Under the pieces are notes generated by a model. It saw only the letters and a program-made list of their open reading frames with translations. It was not told the origin of the DNA and did not search any database. DNA of 64,000 nt. It comes from Gautieria morchelliformis (Eukaryota > Basidiomycota > Agaricomycetes > Gomphales > Gomphaceae). The stretch lies in NCBI GenBank assembly GCA_015179125.1, contig WHVA01000057.1, forward strand, positions 248,001 to 312,000, read 5' to 3'. Of the stretch, positions 44,764 to 57,500 are shown piece by piece (position 1 is the first letter of the stretch; each line of letters opens with the position of its first letter). Made by a program: the position numbers and the translations under genes.

Positions 44764-45340
44764 GAGCAAGTAAATTAGTCTAGTGTTCCTTCGATTTATT
44801 GACCTAGAAATCCTCTGTAGTGAATTAATTTCTAGGTAGTGTATAATATATTTACAGTGACAACTAAATTCACTGAGAGAGTGAATTAATTTCTAGTCTA
44901 TTCTTTTGAGCAACAAGTCCATACCTACTGCCTATAATTCCTGTCTACTACAGACTGGGATGAGCTACTTCCACTGGTGGAATTCCAATACAACAACCAT
45001 GTACATTCCACAACACAGCAGACTCCTGTCATGCTCAGTGAATTTAGTTGTCACTGAGAGAGGGGGAAATCTGTCTCACTGTGCATGTACTACTACCCGG
45101 CCTTTTAGCGCCCAAGAGCTCATGCGTCGAAGACATTTCAGACTCCGCTGGGTGCAGCCGCCTGTGAAAATAGAAATAACAAAGTGGAATGGAGGGGTAG
45201 AGAGTAACTAGAAAACTTCGAAAATTATCAAAGAAATGGATGCATGGTACAAGAACAATGTGAGAAGAGATTGAAAAATCATACAACAAATTGAATATAT
45301 TATGCTTGATTTTGGTGCAGGAGCATAAATGCACCCAACA
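44764..45340. repeat. Family-A solo LTR inserted in a gypsy fossil, its 3' half inverted
   Basis: From 45,340 leftward (minus strand) the LTR starts TGTTGGGTGCATTTATG and matches the copy at 5.3-5.8 kb down to a palindromic CTCAGTGA motif near 45,033. The rest of the LTR appears in the opposite orientation at 44,764-44,950, ending CTACTACA. A 5-bp target duplication is still visible: the base run GACTG follows the LTR end at 44,951-44,955, and its complement CAGTC follows the other end at 45,341-45,345. So a solo LTR inserted first and a later inversion flipped the right half together with about 80 bases of its target. Confidence 0.8.
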
Positions 45341-45812
45341 CAGTCATACTGCCTCTCATTGACAAAGAGGCAGAGATATTGCTCCAGCTCCTGATTGACC
45401 TGTTCCGTCTATCTGTTACCCTGTGGATGGTATGCTGTGGTGGTAGCCAGCTTTATTCCAAGTAGGCGGTAGAGCTCCCGAGTCAGTTCCGTGACGAACT
45501 GCGGATCTCAGTCAGAAATGACTTGCTTCGGGAGCCCACGCAACTTCCAGACATGTGCAAGGAACAGGCGGGCCACTCCGAGGGATGTGATCATCGTGTG
45601 CATTGGAATGAAGTGGGACACCTTGCTTACCAAGTCCACAACGTTCATGATTGCATCATAGCCATGAGACTCTGGGAGTTCAATGATGAAGTCGACACGG
45701 ATGGTGTCCCAGCAGGATTCTGGAATCGGGAGTGGAACAAGGTCTCTGATGCCTTCTGGCTCAAATCAATGAGCTACATACAAAGGCTACAGATTCATAC
45801 ATGGCAGAAAAA
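44951..45812 (-). mobile_element. Ty3/gypsy integrase fossil, split by LTR insertion and inversion
   Basis: The part 45,341-45,812 reads on the minus strand as a gypsy integrase core: FIPMHTMITSLGVARLF, VWKLRGLPKQVISD, then TAYHPQGNR and EQYLCLFVNER. A small piece (44,951-45,030) reads on the plus strand LLPLVEFQYNNHVHSTT, a following part of integrase. It is related to but distinct from the gypsy element at the right end of the window. The fossil is old, broken in several places, and carries two family-A LTR copies. Confidence 0.75.
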
Positions 45813-46301
45813 TTGTTGGGTGCATTTATGCTCCTGCACCAAAATCAAGCATAATATGTTCGATTTACTGTATGGTGTTCCAATTCTTTCTCACATTGTT
45901 CTTGTACCATGCATCTATTTCTCTGATTATTTTCGAAATTTTCCAGTCACTCCTTATCTCTCCATTTCATTCTGTTATTCCTATTTTCACAGGCGGCTGC
46001 ACCCAGCGGAGTTTGAAATGACTTCGACGCGCGAGCCCTTGGGCGCTAAAGGGCCGGGTGCACGTATATGCCTTCTGAGACAGGATAGTGCTCCTCTCTC
46101 AGTGACAATAAATTCACTGAGAGAGGCGAGTAGTATCTTTCATATTTACATAGCATGTTGACTGAAAATCATGTAGTGTATTTGATTCTAGGTATTGTAT
46201 TAATATATTAGTGACAATAAATTCACTGAGAGAGTACATTTGATTCTAGCTTTCTAAGAACTCTACCGAACCTTCCCTGCCATAGCCCCTAGTTGCTAAC
46301 A
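45813..46301 (+). repeat. Family-A LTR, plus orientation
   Basis: It starts TGTTGGGTGCATTTATG at 45,813 and ends GTTGCTAACA at 46,301. It is 489 bp long and matches the copies at 5.3 and 45.0 kb in inverse orientation to both. Two palindromic CTCAGTGACAATAAATTCACTGAG motifs lie at about 46,099 and 46,213. The flanks are A-rich (AAAAA versus AAAAT), so a target duplication is likely but not exact. Together with the copy at 45.0-45.3 kb it forms an inverted repeat of about 300 bp around the integrase fossil. Confidence 0.8.
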
Positions 46302-46329
46302 AAAATTTTCAAGAGTGTTCAGTGAAGCA

Positions 46330-46640
46330 GGATGATGGAAGGATGCTGAAGAGCTGGAGGGTAAGGTCATGGAGGCAAGGAAAAGGGTCCTTGGTGAGGA
46401 GCATCCCGACACCCTGACCACCATGGGTGACCTTGCCTCAACCTATTGGAATCAGGGCCGATGGAAGGATGCTGAAGAGCTGGAGTTTCAAGTCATGGAG
46501 TCGAGGAAGAGGGACCTTGGTGAGGAGCATTCTGATACCCTGACTGCCATGGACAACCTTGCCTCAACCTATCAGAATCAGGGCCGGTGGAAGATTGCTG
46601 AAGAGCTGGGGGTTCAAGTTATAGAGTGGAGCGTTTTGTA
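46330..46640 (+). pseudogene. TPR repeat fragment (kinesin-light-chain / fungal NLR type)
   Basis: Two 42-residue TPR units with the signature RKRVLGEEHPDTLTTMGDLA, then STYWNQGRWKDAEELE, followed by a second unit RKRDLGEEHSDTL..NLASTYQNQGRW. At DNA level the 126-bp unit is repeated with about 85 percent identity (start points about 46,363 and 46,489). A third partial unit starts at 46,331. Such repeats form the C-terminal sensor part of fungal NB-ARC/NACHT NLR-like proteins. No nucleotide-binding domain is nearby, so this is a detached, probably dead piece. The left side abuts the LTR. Confidence 0.75.
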
Positions 46641-47198
46641 CTCTTGTGGAGTGACTGAATATATTCAGGATCAATGGAGCGCCTCCTGTGCTCCATCTTG
46701 GATCTGTACCTTGAGCAGCCCCAGAACTTTGCCCTCATGAGTTTGGTGCTTATCACGCACCTTTCAATTTCTGAATCGCACATAGTGAAGTTCTTTCCTT
46801 CAATCAGAGCACAGGGCCCATAACCTGCCTGTTACATGCAATGACTGAGTTTGGAGGAATAAAAGATTAGAATCCTACTATGGGTGGACACGAGTTTAAA
46901 CTCCCTTATTGGGGTGGCCACATGAAGCCGAGCTCAGGTAAATAAATAATTAGCCATTGACTTTAGCGTCAGATCTCTTCGAGGCCCAATCTTTGGACAC
47001 AAGATGACGTGTCTGAAATTAATGAGACATGTCATAAGGGCGCATGTAGGCAGGTTGTCTTGCTGACAGCTTTTGCACGTGACTGCTGTTATATTATGGA
47101 TGGGAATGCCTAGCTTCATTCCAGTGCATCCCAAGGTATGGATTCACGCACATGCTAGTCACCGACCCTGGATCCATTACACGCACATGTGACATCAC
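46641..47198. other. No recognised gene
   Basis: Spacer between the TPR fragment and the copia fossil. It contains no recognised frame or repeat. Confidence 0.35.
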
Positions 47199-49560
47199 TT
47201 GCACATGCATCTTGCCGGTCCCTTTAACCCTGAGCCGAATATTTGGATAGTCGCAATACAAGCGAATCTCATGAAAGCAAATGCATGGCGACTGATCACA
47301 GAAAATATCCAAAGACCCATGGATGCAGGAAAAGCGGAAAAATGGGTACTGAAAAGAAAGGAGGCTGCCGGCATCCTACTTATATCCCTAGCTCCATCGC
47401 AATACATCCACATCGAGGGCATCAGGGACAACCCTATTGAAATGTGGAGAAGGATAAGGCTTGCACACCAATTATCTGTGGTGACACCAACCACAGCCCA
47501 AAGAAAAAGGAGCAACATCAAAACTGGTGCAATGTGCAAGAAGCAAGGCCACCCGGCAGATTGGTGCTGGATCACCCACCCTGACCTCAAACCTGCGCAA
47601 AAAGGCCATATAGCGGAAGAGCTCACTGGAAATGCGAGTTTGTGATCCTCAGCCTCACTATCTGCCAGCTGCGACACTGATCTGAGTTGGAACACAGACA
47701 TGGGGCCACCACATGACTCCTCACTATCATTGGCTGTGAAACTACAAGAACTACCGAGTGCCCATTCAACTGCTGACAAACAAAGTGGTGTATTCAGCAG
47801 GGAGAGGGCAAGTCTTATTCACTCCCATCATCAACAGGAGAGCAGCACAACCACAACATGTTTGTTTCTCCCAAGTTCTCCATGTACCCACACTCCAAAA
47901 CAACTTGCTCATGGTCCTCCACCTCACCACGCACCACAACTTCACAGTTTACATCATCAAGGACTATATTTCGTTCACCCAAGATAGCAAATTGTGCTTC
48001 TGCACCACCATATGAAATGGAATGGGCTTCTTGACCAGGAACATGATCCCAAACCCAGAAATCACACTCACCACTTCTTCATCCATTGTAGATCAATATT
48101 TGTTGCACAAATGACTAGCACACGTTGGAGACACCCGACTGGAGAAACTTCTAAAGAATAGGATGCTCAATAGAATACACATCAACTCAAATGCAACCAT
48201 TCCTCTGACTTGTGAGCCGTGTATCGCAGCAAAGCAACACCACAACCCCTTTCCAAATAAGAGCAATAGCCGCACAGCCAATCCACTTGATCTTATCATT
48301 TCAGACATACATGGGCCTCTCCCAGTTTGCACAACATCTGGATATTGTTACTGGATCACTTTCACAGATGACTGCACAAGATACAGGAGTGTTTACCTCC
48401 TAAAAACAAAGGATGAAGCCTTTGATGCCTGCAGGGCCTATGAAGCACTTGTGGAGAACCAATTGAACATGAGAGTGAAGCACATCAGAGATGACAAAGG
48501 GGAGAATACATCAGTCAAAAATGGGGTCAGCATTTCCAACACTGAGGAACTTTCCATGAAGATACCACGAAGTGTACACCACAGCAGAATGGAATTTCAG
48601 AATGGACCAATCAGACCCTCATCAAAGGAAGTATTGCAATGCTGCAGCAAGTGCACCTCCTAGAATCGATGTGGGGAGAAGCCCTAAGATTACTAGTCTG
48701 AATCGTTGATGCCACTCCAACCTCTGCGCTGACAGACAAGACACCATACAAGGCATGGTTCGGCCGCAAACCGAACCTCAGAATGCTATGCACTTTTGGC
48801 TGCACAGCTTACGTTCATGTGCAAAAGGATGAGAGAAATGGCTTGCAACCCAGATATCACTAGTGCATTTACCTTGGTTTTGAGGATGGTTACAAGGGCT
48901 GGCACTGCTTGGATCCCACCACAAAACACATTATCATATCCCGAGACGTCATTTTTGACAAATCTGAATTTCCAGGCCTCTCTATTACAAATTGCCCCAA
49001 TGAATCCCTTCTACCTTCATATGCACCACCCCCCATCCAAGCTGCTGCTCCACCCAATGAACAGCCAGACCGAGGTGCCGAACTCCCAGAGGCCAACCTT
49101 GAAAATCCACCTCATCCTGGACCAGTTGTCCTACCAGCCAACCCTGACCCTCCAGCTGACCCTGACCCTCCAGTTGACCCTGACCCTCCAGCTGACCCTG
49201 ACCCTCCAGCTGACCCTGTCCTACCCCCACCTCCTGCCCCTCCTCATCGTTCTGGCAGGAACACTGCTCGACTCGATTACTGGCACCTCCATGATCCTTT
49301 CCTCCATCCCTAACAACTGCCAGAACATGAAGATTATCGCCCTGAGGAGGGTGCAACAGCCAATGCTTCAATCATCCAGGCCCTAGAATTCATTTGTGAT
49401 AAGCAAGACATCATTGAATTGGTACTAAATGCAACAATAAAGTATGACCACATCCCCAAACATTTGCAGAAGCGATGCAACATGGACTCTCCCCCTTATA
49501 TTTTTGATGTAAGAGTCCAATGTGCCCGAGCATGTGGTAGAGAGACACATCCACATCAGT
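47199..49560 (+). mobile_element. Ty1/copia fossil 1 (gag, protease and integrase parts)
   Basis: In order: a gag-like frame (47,199-47,645) with KANAWRLITENIQRPM and a zinc-knuckle-like CKKQGHPADWCW; integrase zinc region and core (48,163-48,663) with PLTCEPCIAAKQHHNPF, DLIISDIHGPLPV and YWITFTDDCTRYRSVYLL; then a Pro/Asp-rich linker (48,909-49,313) with SGRNTARLDYW. The reverse transcriptase is missing. The copy is old, broken in several places, and truncated at its 3' side near 49.5 kb. No LTRs were identified. Confidence 0.8.
49140..49228 (+). repeat. 18-bp tandem repeat in copia linker
   Basis: The unit CCTCCAGCTGACCCTGAC is repeated about four times with small changes, encoding a DPPADP repeat in the fossil linker. 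Confidence 0.85.
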
Positions 49561-50197
49561 TCCAGGATGCAAAGGTGTGACTGAGTACAATTGTGCATGT
49601 CTTATCCTCTTACATAAAAATACTACATATAATACGATGGAACAACAAGGTGCATGATCTTCCAAGGCTGAAGATGGCTATGCACTGTAGGAAATGTCAG
49701 AACTTAAATTCAGTTTCCAATGCACTTATACTGATTGTCTGTCCCAATTTGAACTTTTTTAAGGGTTCCAGAAATTTACCAAAGTACAGAACTTGTTTTC
49801 AGTACTAATTTGAACGACACAAAAGGTTGCAAACCAGTTTTTTTTTTGACCCATCAACAGGACCCTTTTTTTTTAAGTTCAAAAACAAACTTTGTTAATT
49901 GTTTCTCAAAATTAATATACATGCAAGTGTCCAATGGTTAATGACTCAAGAAATGATAACCAGGATAGCAGAGTGCAAAGCACTGCATGCAGAGAAGATA
50001 CACCTATCAGGGAAATTTGAAAACTACGTGGCTAGTCATCTTCTTCTAGATCTGGATAGACAAAAACAGTGCAAGCAAGGTCCCCACTGTGATCGATGAT
50101 TCTCTAAGAACACTCTTGGCATCATGCTGATATAGTCTCTAGCGAGTATCATCAACTCACTGCGGCCACTGTCAGCACGCTACACTCGTGCCGAACT
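49561..50197. other. Spacer between two copia fossils
   Basis: AT-rich. It contains two poly-T runs (49,840-49,848 and 49,866-49,874). No recognised gene. Confidence 0.4.
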
Positions 50198-53100
50198 GTT
50201 AGGAAAAGTACGAGCGTCGAGTAGTTCGGCATAGTCCGAAGCTTATCTAGGAAGTGGTTCGTGCTCACGTTCTTACTCATTCTGAGACACGCGTATTTGT
50301 ATGAGCGTATGTACAATAGTGTAGTCCCAGTGTGTCTTTCGCTGCCACTGGGAAGTGAGTACCTAACCTGTATAATGAGATCAAAGCTAACTAGCTTGTA
50401 GCTTACAATTGTCTTTAGGTAGTGTATAACTATCTAGTGTGTCTTTCACTGCCACTGGGAACTTACAATTGTCTTTAGGTTATGGGCCCCAGCCCTACCT
50501 TCTGAACGCAAAAATCCACTGTAACAATGCCAGCTACACCCTTGCTAAAATGAACAATTACCAGTCAAGTACTGGTACTGCCTACTCTGTGTTCCCAAAT
50601 TTGCACCATGATAATTACTTTTCATGGAGCGCAAGTATGGAGTCGATGTTGCGATCCCTCAACCAGTGGGAGGTTGTGATGGGAAGAGTCCCCGGTCCGA
50701 TACATGCTGACTCGAAGGCTCCTACGGAAGAGGAATTGGAGCTAGAAGAAGCTTGGATGCTCCGGATGGAGCGTGCATACACAGAAATTGATCTGCGTCT
50801 TGAAGAACAGCAACGGACGGCAATTCGTGATAATCGCGACCCATGCTTGGCCTGGAACACACTGCATATGGTGTATGGCAATCGTTTAGCAAATACGAGA
50901 GTGTTGCTGCTCGGAGAAATCACTCACATTCATTATGACAGTTCCGGTATCATGGAGCATAAAGCCAGGATGGACTCATTACGTTTGAGGCTCATAGAAG
51001 CTGGCCATCCCGTTCCGGAGCCACTCTATCTTGCTTCTTTCTCAACACACTCCTGGAGGAGTTTGACGCAGTTACCAATACCATCGACTGGGATCATGAT
51101 ACGGTGGCGGAATTGGTTGGCAATCTGCGTCAGGTGGAGATAAGGAAGGGTTTGCGCACCGGGGCAGAGGGCTCAGCGTTTGCTATAGCAAAGAAGAAGC
51201 AACAAAAGCCCGGAACCACCTCAACTTTGACCTCGCAGGGGGCCACGCAGAGCACCCCACAGAGTGCGAGGGGGAGCAAGCCGAAGAAGTCTTCGGGATG
51301 CTCAGGCAAATGCTATAATTGCAGAGGTCAAGGTCATTTTGCAAAGGATTGCCCCTCTCCGAAGAAGAAGAGGGACAGCGGTTTGCAACAAGATACAAAA
51401 AAGGACTCACCGACTGGCGATCAGGATAAGACCAAAGGGAGTCCTTCTACGTCACGCGGCTTATTCTCAGTCATTGAGACATTGATGTTCTTGGGCAATA
51501 GTCCTGTTACGCGGCACTGCTTTATTGATACAGCGGCGTCAGGGAACTTTACGCCAAAAATAGAGGACTTACACGATTTCGTCCCATTCACGAGTCCTAG
51601 GTCCTTCACTGCCGCAAATGGTGTGGAGGTGCAATCGAAGGGTAGCGGTACTGTGAAAACCAGGATGAACAATCATGGAGAATGGAGGACCGTTGAAATC
51701 CCGCACGTCCAGTGGGTGCCAAGCATTTATACGCACCTATTCTCTCCTGGACAGCTTATCAAATATGGGTTCAAAGTAAACCTCCACAGAGATGGCTGTA
51801 CCATCAAAGACTCGGCGAATAGATTAGTAGCCGAAGTATGTGAAAGAGGAAACACTTACCCTGTGGATTTCTCGATCGTGTAGCCGCGTAACCCATGCCC
51901 GATTGTTCACTCGTGAACAATAGACTCGATGAAGCAGTAATGGCACTTACAGTGAAGGAGGAGAATGATGCTATGCGTTGGCATCAGAGGCTCGGACATC
52001 TGAACGTCGCGGACATGCGCAATTTGGCAGCGAAGCATGCCACAGGCATGCAAATAATAGAAGATCAGATCAGTAGTTGTAAAGATGTCTATCTTAAGCC
52101 TTAAGTCACAAGAGCACGACAGAACTTGACCAATGTGTGGTATTCTGATGCTATGTAGTGACAGTGTAAGGGTAAGATGCGATGGGGACCGCTAGCCGGT
52201 TCCCACACATAAACTATACAGTGGGTCCCTAAGGGGCCCACCGGGATTACGTAAATAACTAATGTACATGTAGGTACATGGGTTATTTACAGTAGTGTGG
52301 ATTGTTTGGCGTGCATACACGGTAAACAGCATAAGACGCCGTTTAAAACAGGGAGAACCAGAGCAACTCAGACAGGTGAATTGATCCATATGGACTTGGG
52401 TGGTCCCATGGAGACGACCAGCTTTGATGGGAAAAAATATTTCCTGATCATCGTGGATGATTATACACGAGCGATTTGGGTGGAACCACTTACCCTCAAG
52501 TCGGAGGTCATTTCCAAGGTACAGGAGTATATCCAGTTATTTGAAACTGGTTATGAAGCCAAGGTCCGAGGCATTATGGCCGACAATGGAACCGAGTTCG
52601 TTAATAATGAGATGAACCAGTATTTAAAGGAAAAAGGAATCACCTTGTATACTTCAGTCCCTTACATGCATGAACAAAATGGCGTCGCTGAAAGAGCGAT
52701 CCGCATGATTACCGAGGGGGCGCAAGCGATGTTGTACGTATCCAAACTGCCAAAGACCTTGTGGTCAATGGCAGTGAAGACCATGGCATACCTTCACAAT
52801 AGATCGCCTGCATGAGGTAATGGGGGAATTACGCCGATTGAGCGCATTACGGGTGAGAAGCCAAATTTAGCTCACCTGAGAGTTTTTGGTTCCCCAGTCA
52901 GTGTTGCAATCCCTAAAGAAAAGAGGAAGATATGGGATGTACAGTCACGTATGGCGTACATGGTGGGGTATGAACCATACTCCACTGGATACTTAGTCTG
53001 GTATCCAGGTACGCACCATGTGGATAAAGCGAGGGACGTCATCTTTCATGAAGATGCAGTAACCCCCGCAATACCTACAGTATACAGCGACAACGATATG

Positions 53101-54520
53101 CCTCGCAGTGTTAGCGAGTCAATGACGATGAAACCGACATCGTACGTACCTCAAAAATCCTCAGCAGCACCTCAAGCTCCAGCTGTACCCCCGCGACTTT
53201 TTATACGCATCCCAGCACGCCCTACGTGTGTCGAATATGGCCCTGAGGATCAGGGCCATGCTATAATTGAAGAAGTCTCCCTGGATCAGCCTGAACAAGA
53301 ACGGTCAAAATTAGTTTCAGACGTACCTGATTTTCCTCAAGGAACAACACGTTCAGGCAAAGCGCAAGGAGCGATACAAGCCTTGCTAGCGACCGATGAG
53401 CAATTTCAAGACAGTGTAATAATGTCAGCTAATATTGCAGGAGAGCCAACGAACATAAACGATGCAGTGAACTTACCTGGTGAAGAAGGTGAAGCGTGGG
53501 AGCGAGCACGCCAGGCAGAATGGCAGAACATGGTCGATCATGACGTGTTCAGCGAGCCTGCAGAACCTCCTCCCAATACACAGGTGCTCAAAACGGGCAC
53601 GGCACTGCGTTCGACACGTCACAATGACATAATCACCAAATGCAAAGTTCGGATCGTCGCAAAAGGATAAAGTCAAGTCCCGGGTCTCCATTATAATGAG
53701 ACCTACGCTCCTGTGATACGATGGGAAACGTTCCGCATCATTCTAGCTATCGGCGCGGTGTATCTTACAGCTATCTGCGTATTTTCAAAATTTACAATAA
53801 TAGACAAATCAAATAGGACGGCCTTGCAATCCATCAATTCGACGTAAAATCAGCGTATTTACATGGAGTCATGCAAGAAAATGTATGGGTCGAGCAACCA
53901 GAAGGGTTTAAAATACCGGGGAAGGAACACTTACCAGTGAGATTGAAGAAAGCCCTTTATGGAACGAAGCAAGGCAGCAATCAATGGAGGAAGACCCTCG
54001 AAGAGTTTATGAAGACGCTCGAATGGACCTGCTCAGAGCACGATCAAGCGTTATTCTTCAAAACGTGGGATGATGGATCGTTGGATTCTGGGTCGATGAC
54101 GCTACATCAGTAGGTCACGAAGATCGACTCATGGGGCTTGAAGACGCATTCAGCAATCGATTCGGTGTGTCCGGTCAGGGAGACGCACATTGGATCCTTG
54201 GGACAGCCATAACTCGTAATGCTAAGTCTCATTTTATCCATATCTCGCAAGAAAGTTATATTGAGGACATAGCGGCGAAATTCAAAGTACAGAATACAAA
54301 ACCACCCAAAATTCCCATTCCCCTCGGCATCGACTTCTCCGCGACCGCGAATGATGACGAACAAATGAAGGATTTCCCCTATCAAGAACTTATAGGCAGC
54401 TTAATGTTCGCTGCCACCGTGTCGCGCCCTGACATAGCACATGCTACCAACTTGGCACGATACTTGTCAAATCCTAGCCAAACTCATTGGAATCTGGCTA
54501 AGCGAATCCTTCAATATGTA
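50198..54520 (+). mobile_element. Ty1/copia fossil 2 (gag to RNase H region), cut by a Helitron-like element
   Basis: A nearly continuous copia order. Gag from about 50,550 (FPNLHHDNYFSWSASMESML) with zinc knuckle CYNCRGQGHFAKDC near 51,312; protease FIDTAASGNFT near 51,520; pre-integrase RWHQRLGHLNVADM near 51,977. Integrase has its Asp in MDLGGP, Asp in ADNGTEF and Glu in NGVAERA (52,390-52,700). Reverse transcriptase shows DVKSAYLHGV, LYGTKQGSNQW and SLMFAATVSRPDIAHA, and the start of RNase H is at 54,500. The region 50,198-50,500 (starting TGTTAGGAAAAG) may be its 5' LTR with short duplications. The copy looks broken, with several breaks, and holds one foreign insert at 52,078-52,289. Its right end is replaced by the Helitron-like element at 54,521. 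Confidence 0.85.
52078..52289. mobile_element. 212-bp structured insert in copia fossil 2
   Basis: Flanked by a 7-bp duplication CAGTAGT (52,071-52,077 and 52,290-52,296). It contains two hairpins: GTGGGTCCC-TAA-GGGGCCCAC (52,221-52,241, one G.T-type mismatch), and GTAAATAAC..GTTATTTAC (52,251-52,290) enclosing ATGTAC..GTACAT. There is no coding capacity and no clear terminal inverted repeat. It is a small unclassified insertion. Confidence 0.6.
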
Positions 54521-57500
54521 CAAGCCTGGCCTGCGCTTCGCTCCGGCCAGGGTGTAATGGACATGGAAATCATAGAATTATTTCATCATAGACAATGTTT
54601 TCCGTAGAGTCCTTGCCTGATGGAAAGCGAACTCGGACATCATCTCTATGACGCACACGTGACAAAGCGGTGTACAGTTGACCATGGGAGAAAACAGGAG
54701 TGGAAAGATCTATGGCCACACGCTCAAGGGTAAGACCTTGACAGCTATTGAAGGTAGTTGCATATGCAGGTGACAGAGGGAATTGCTTGCGGAGAAGAGT
54801 GTGGCCTGTAGAGGGCAACAAAGAGGTGAATGTGATGTGGGGAAGGAGGATGTTTTCATTGTCAATGTAGTTTAGACCTGCATGGACACGGAGGGCGTTG
54901 ACAGTCACGAGGTTTTTTCCTAAGTGAGTGACAACCACTCTACAGTTCTTGATCAAGCCACGCGCGATGGAAAAATTGCGCATCATGCGATATAAACCAC
55001 CTAGGTGGATGGAGAGGGAGTGGCATGGCAAACCAGGAGGCGTTTGGCGGGCGACATAGTCAAGCATTGGTTGTGGTGATAGGACATTGGCGTCTTCAGT
55101 TTCTTTAATAGAGTCGGCTGCGGTATATGTGTGTTCGGGAGTGTTTAAGCGGTGAAGGCATATGGAGTTATACATGTCACGTTGAGCATTTGTGGGGGCA
55201 AGGATGGAACGTGTGAGGCATTGAGCTGCATTAGCCAATATATGGGAAGGAAAGACAAAGTCGACAACATCTGATGTAGTTGAGATACGTTCGATGATAT
55301 TCAATGAAACCTTGGAAGATGGGCCATTGCCTATGAGATCAACAGCAGCAGCAAAATCAGGATCATCTGCATTACGGATTGGAGTTGTCATGAACGGATT
55401 TCAAAGTCTCTCCACAGAGGTGAACTGCGGATTGAGGCATCAATAACATCCATTTTTGAACCTTTACGGACGACAGGACATGTTTGACTAAAATCACCTA
55501 GAAGGATGATCTTTCCTCCAAAAGGAAGAGAGTTTTGCATAACACGTTGAAGGGTGTCATTGACGCATGCGAGAACAGCACGGTTTGCCATGGGTGCTTC
55601 ATCCCAAATGATGATGGAAGCTTCTTTTAATAGTTGTCCACGCGGATCGTCAGGTTCAATAGGGGAACGAAGGAATTCACATAGTTCATTGACTGGAACC
55701 TTGAGATAGAAAGGTTAGCATTCATACCAAAGAATGGAATCCAATTTCACTGACTTTAAAAGCAGCATGTGTTGTCCTACCGCCAGGATAAACCTGTGCC
55801 GCAAAAGCTGAAGTAGCAGTGGGTAATACAATTTCTTGTTTGCTGCGTCGTGAGTCACAAACAGTGTTGGTCAGGAATGTTTTACCACGACCTGCGGGTC
55901 CATCAATGAGTAATCGTAAAGGCATTTTAGTGTCTGCAGCATGTTCTATTTCAGCAAAGATATTTTGTTGTTCAGAGTTGAATGATGCCTGGCATATTTG
56001 GGAGCGGTGGTGGAGGAGACTGGGATTTGCAGACCATTGCAGGAGTTCGTGTTGGATTTCACTTCCACGAAGACGTGGTTCTGGTAAACCAAAGTCAGAC
56101 AATTGTTTTCCATGTTCATCCAAGGACTTGGATAATTCATAGAGAGCAGCGGTGTCTGCGAAGTCATGGTTGCCACCTTGGCTGTGTAGGAAGTCACGGG
56201 AGAAGTGTTTCTTGAATGAGTTCCAAGTGGTAAGAGGCAGAGGGCAACAGTCATTTGTTAGGAGATGAATGAACAATAGACGCAACTGCTGTGGAGTGCG
56301 TAAGCATTCCACAGCCTCTGTGAGACAGCTGTCACCTTCAGATACATTGGCAAACAACCCTGATAGGTGTGCAGCTTCTTGAAAGGTAGGTTGTATAACT
56401 CCATTGATGGTTCTTAAGTCATCAAAAGACAGAGCTGGTCTGTGCAATAACAGCAACCGGATGTAGAAACGTTCGCCTTCAGAGGGACGAACTATCTGTA
56501 GTCTTGAAATATGTGGTTTGTTAGGTTTCCGAAGTATGATGTGCATCATAGGCTGGCCATGGACATTTGGTCGTTCAATGTAGAAACGGGGGTTGACTGG
56601 TTGATTCATGTTCAACTTTTGGAGGCGAAACAATCGGTAGTAGTCTGCATAGGAGATGTCTGCAAAATTGCGCTCAAGGTTGTAATTGTCTTCAAATGAA
56701 CCTCTAGGGCGACAAAAGTAACGGTCAAGCTTGGAGAGTGTGCTTGTTGATTGATGGGTGCGCTCATATTGATGAAAAAGTGTTGAGTTAGGAGTGTGCA
56801 CTGGAAGTGCAGTAACAGATGGATCCTTGGAGGTGATGTGAAATCCCAAAATTCTCCATGCAGCTTCACCTGCAGATAAATATCTGGCATCCCAGAACTC
56901 TGCAATTTCATCGACGGAAGACATGGATGAATCTTTAAGTTGCACCCACGTACGATCAGGACCTGTAATTGGTGAGAGAAGTGAGGGATGAGTCATCAAG
57001 AGACCTACCTTTGTGAATGTACTTGAAGATGTATTGGAATAAATGACCTGTACTTGCAGCTTCAAAGTTGATGTGGCAGCGATATTTTCTGATCAACAGA
57101 AGGCAGTGTGGGACCACCATTTCATCCCCAGGGTGACGACGATGATAAGAAACATGGCCATCATCATCCAAAGTGGTCATCTGCTGTAGTTGGCGAGGAT
57201 AGTTAAATCTACACATCCGTAAACCATTTTTTTCACGCTGACAGTAACGTGAACATGGTCGGTTTTCAGGTGGGTGACTATGGAGCATATGGGTTTTGAT
57301 TAAGCCTGAGTCTTCAATGTTAGAGGGAAGTTCGGCAGAAATTACAGCATTGATATCGTCAGGTGTTATACAATCAGCTTCATATTTGGTGAGAATGTGG
57401 CAATGAGGTAGGCCACGCTTTTGAAATTCAATGCAATAGATGGTGTACAACCGCCGTCCTGCATTTGGAAACATGGTTGATAATGTTTTGAGGAAGTGAG

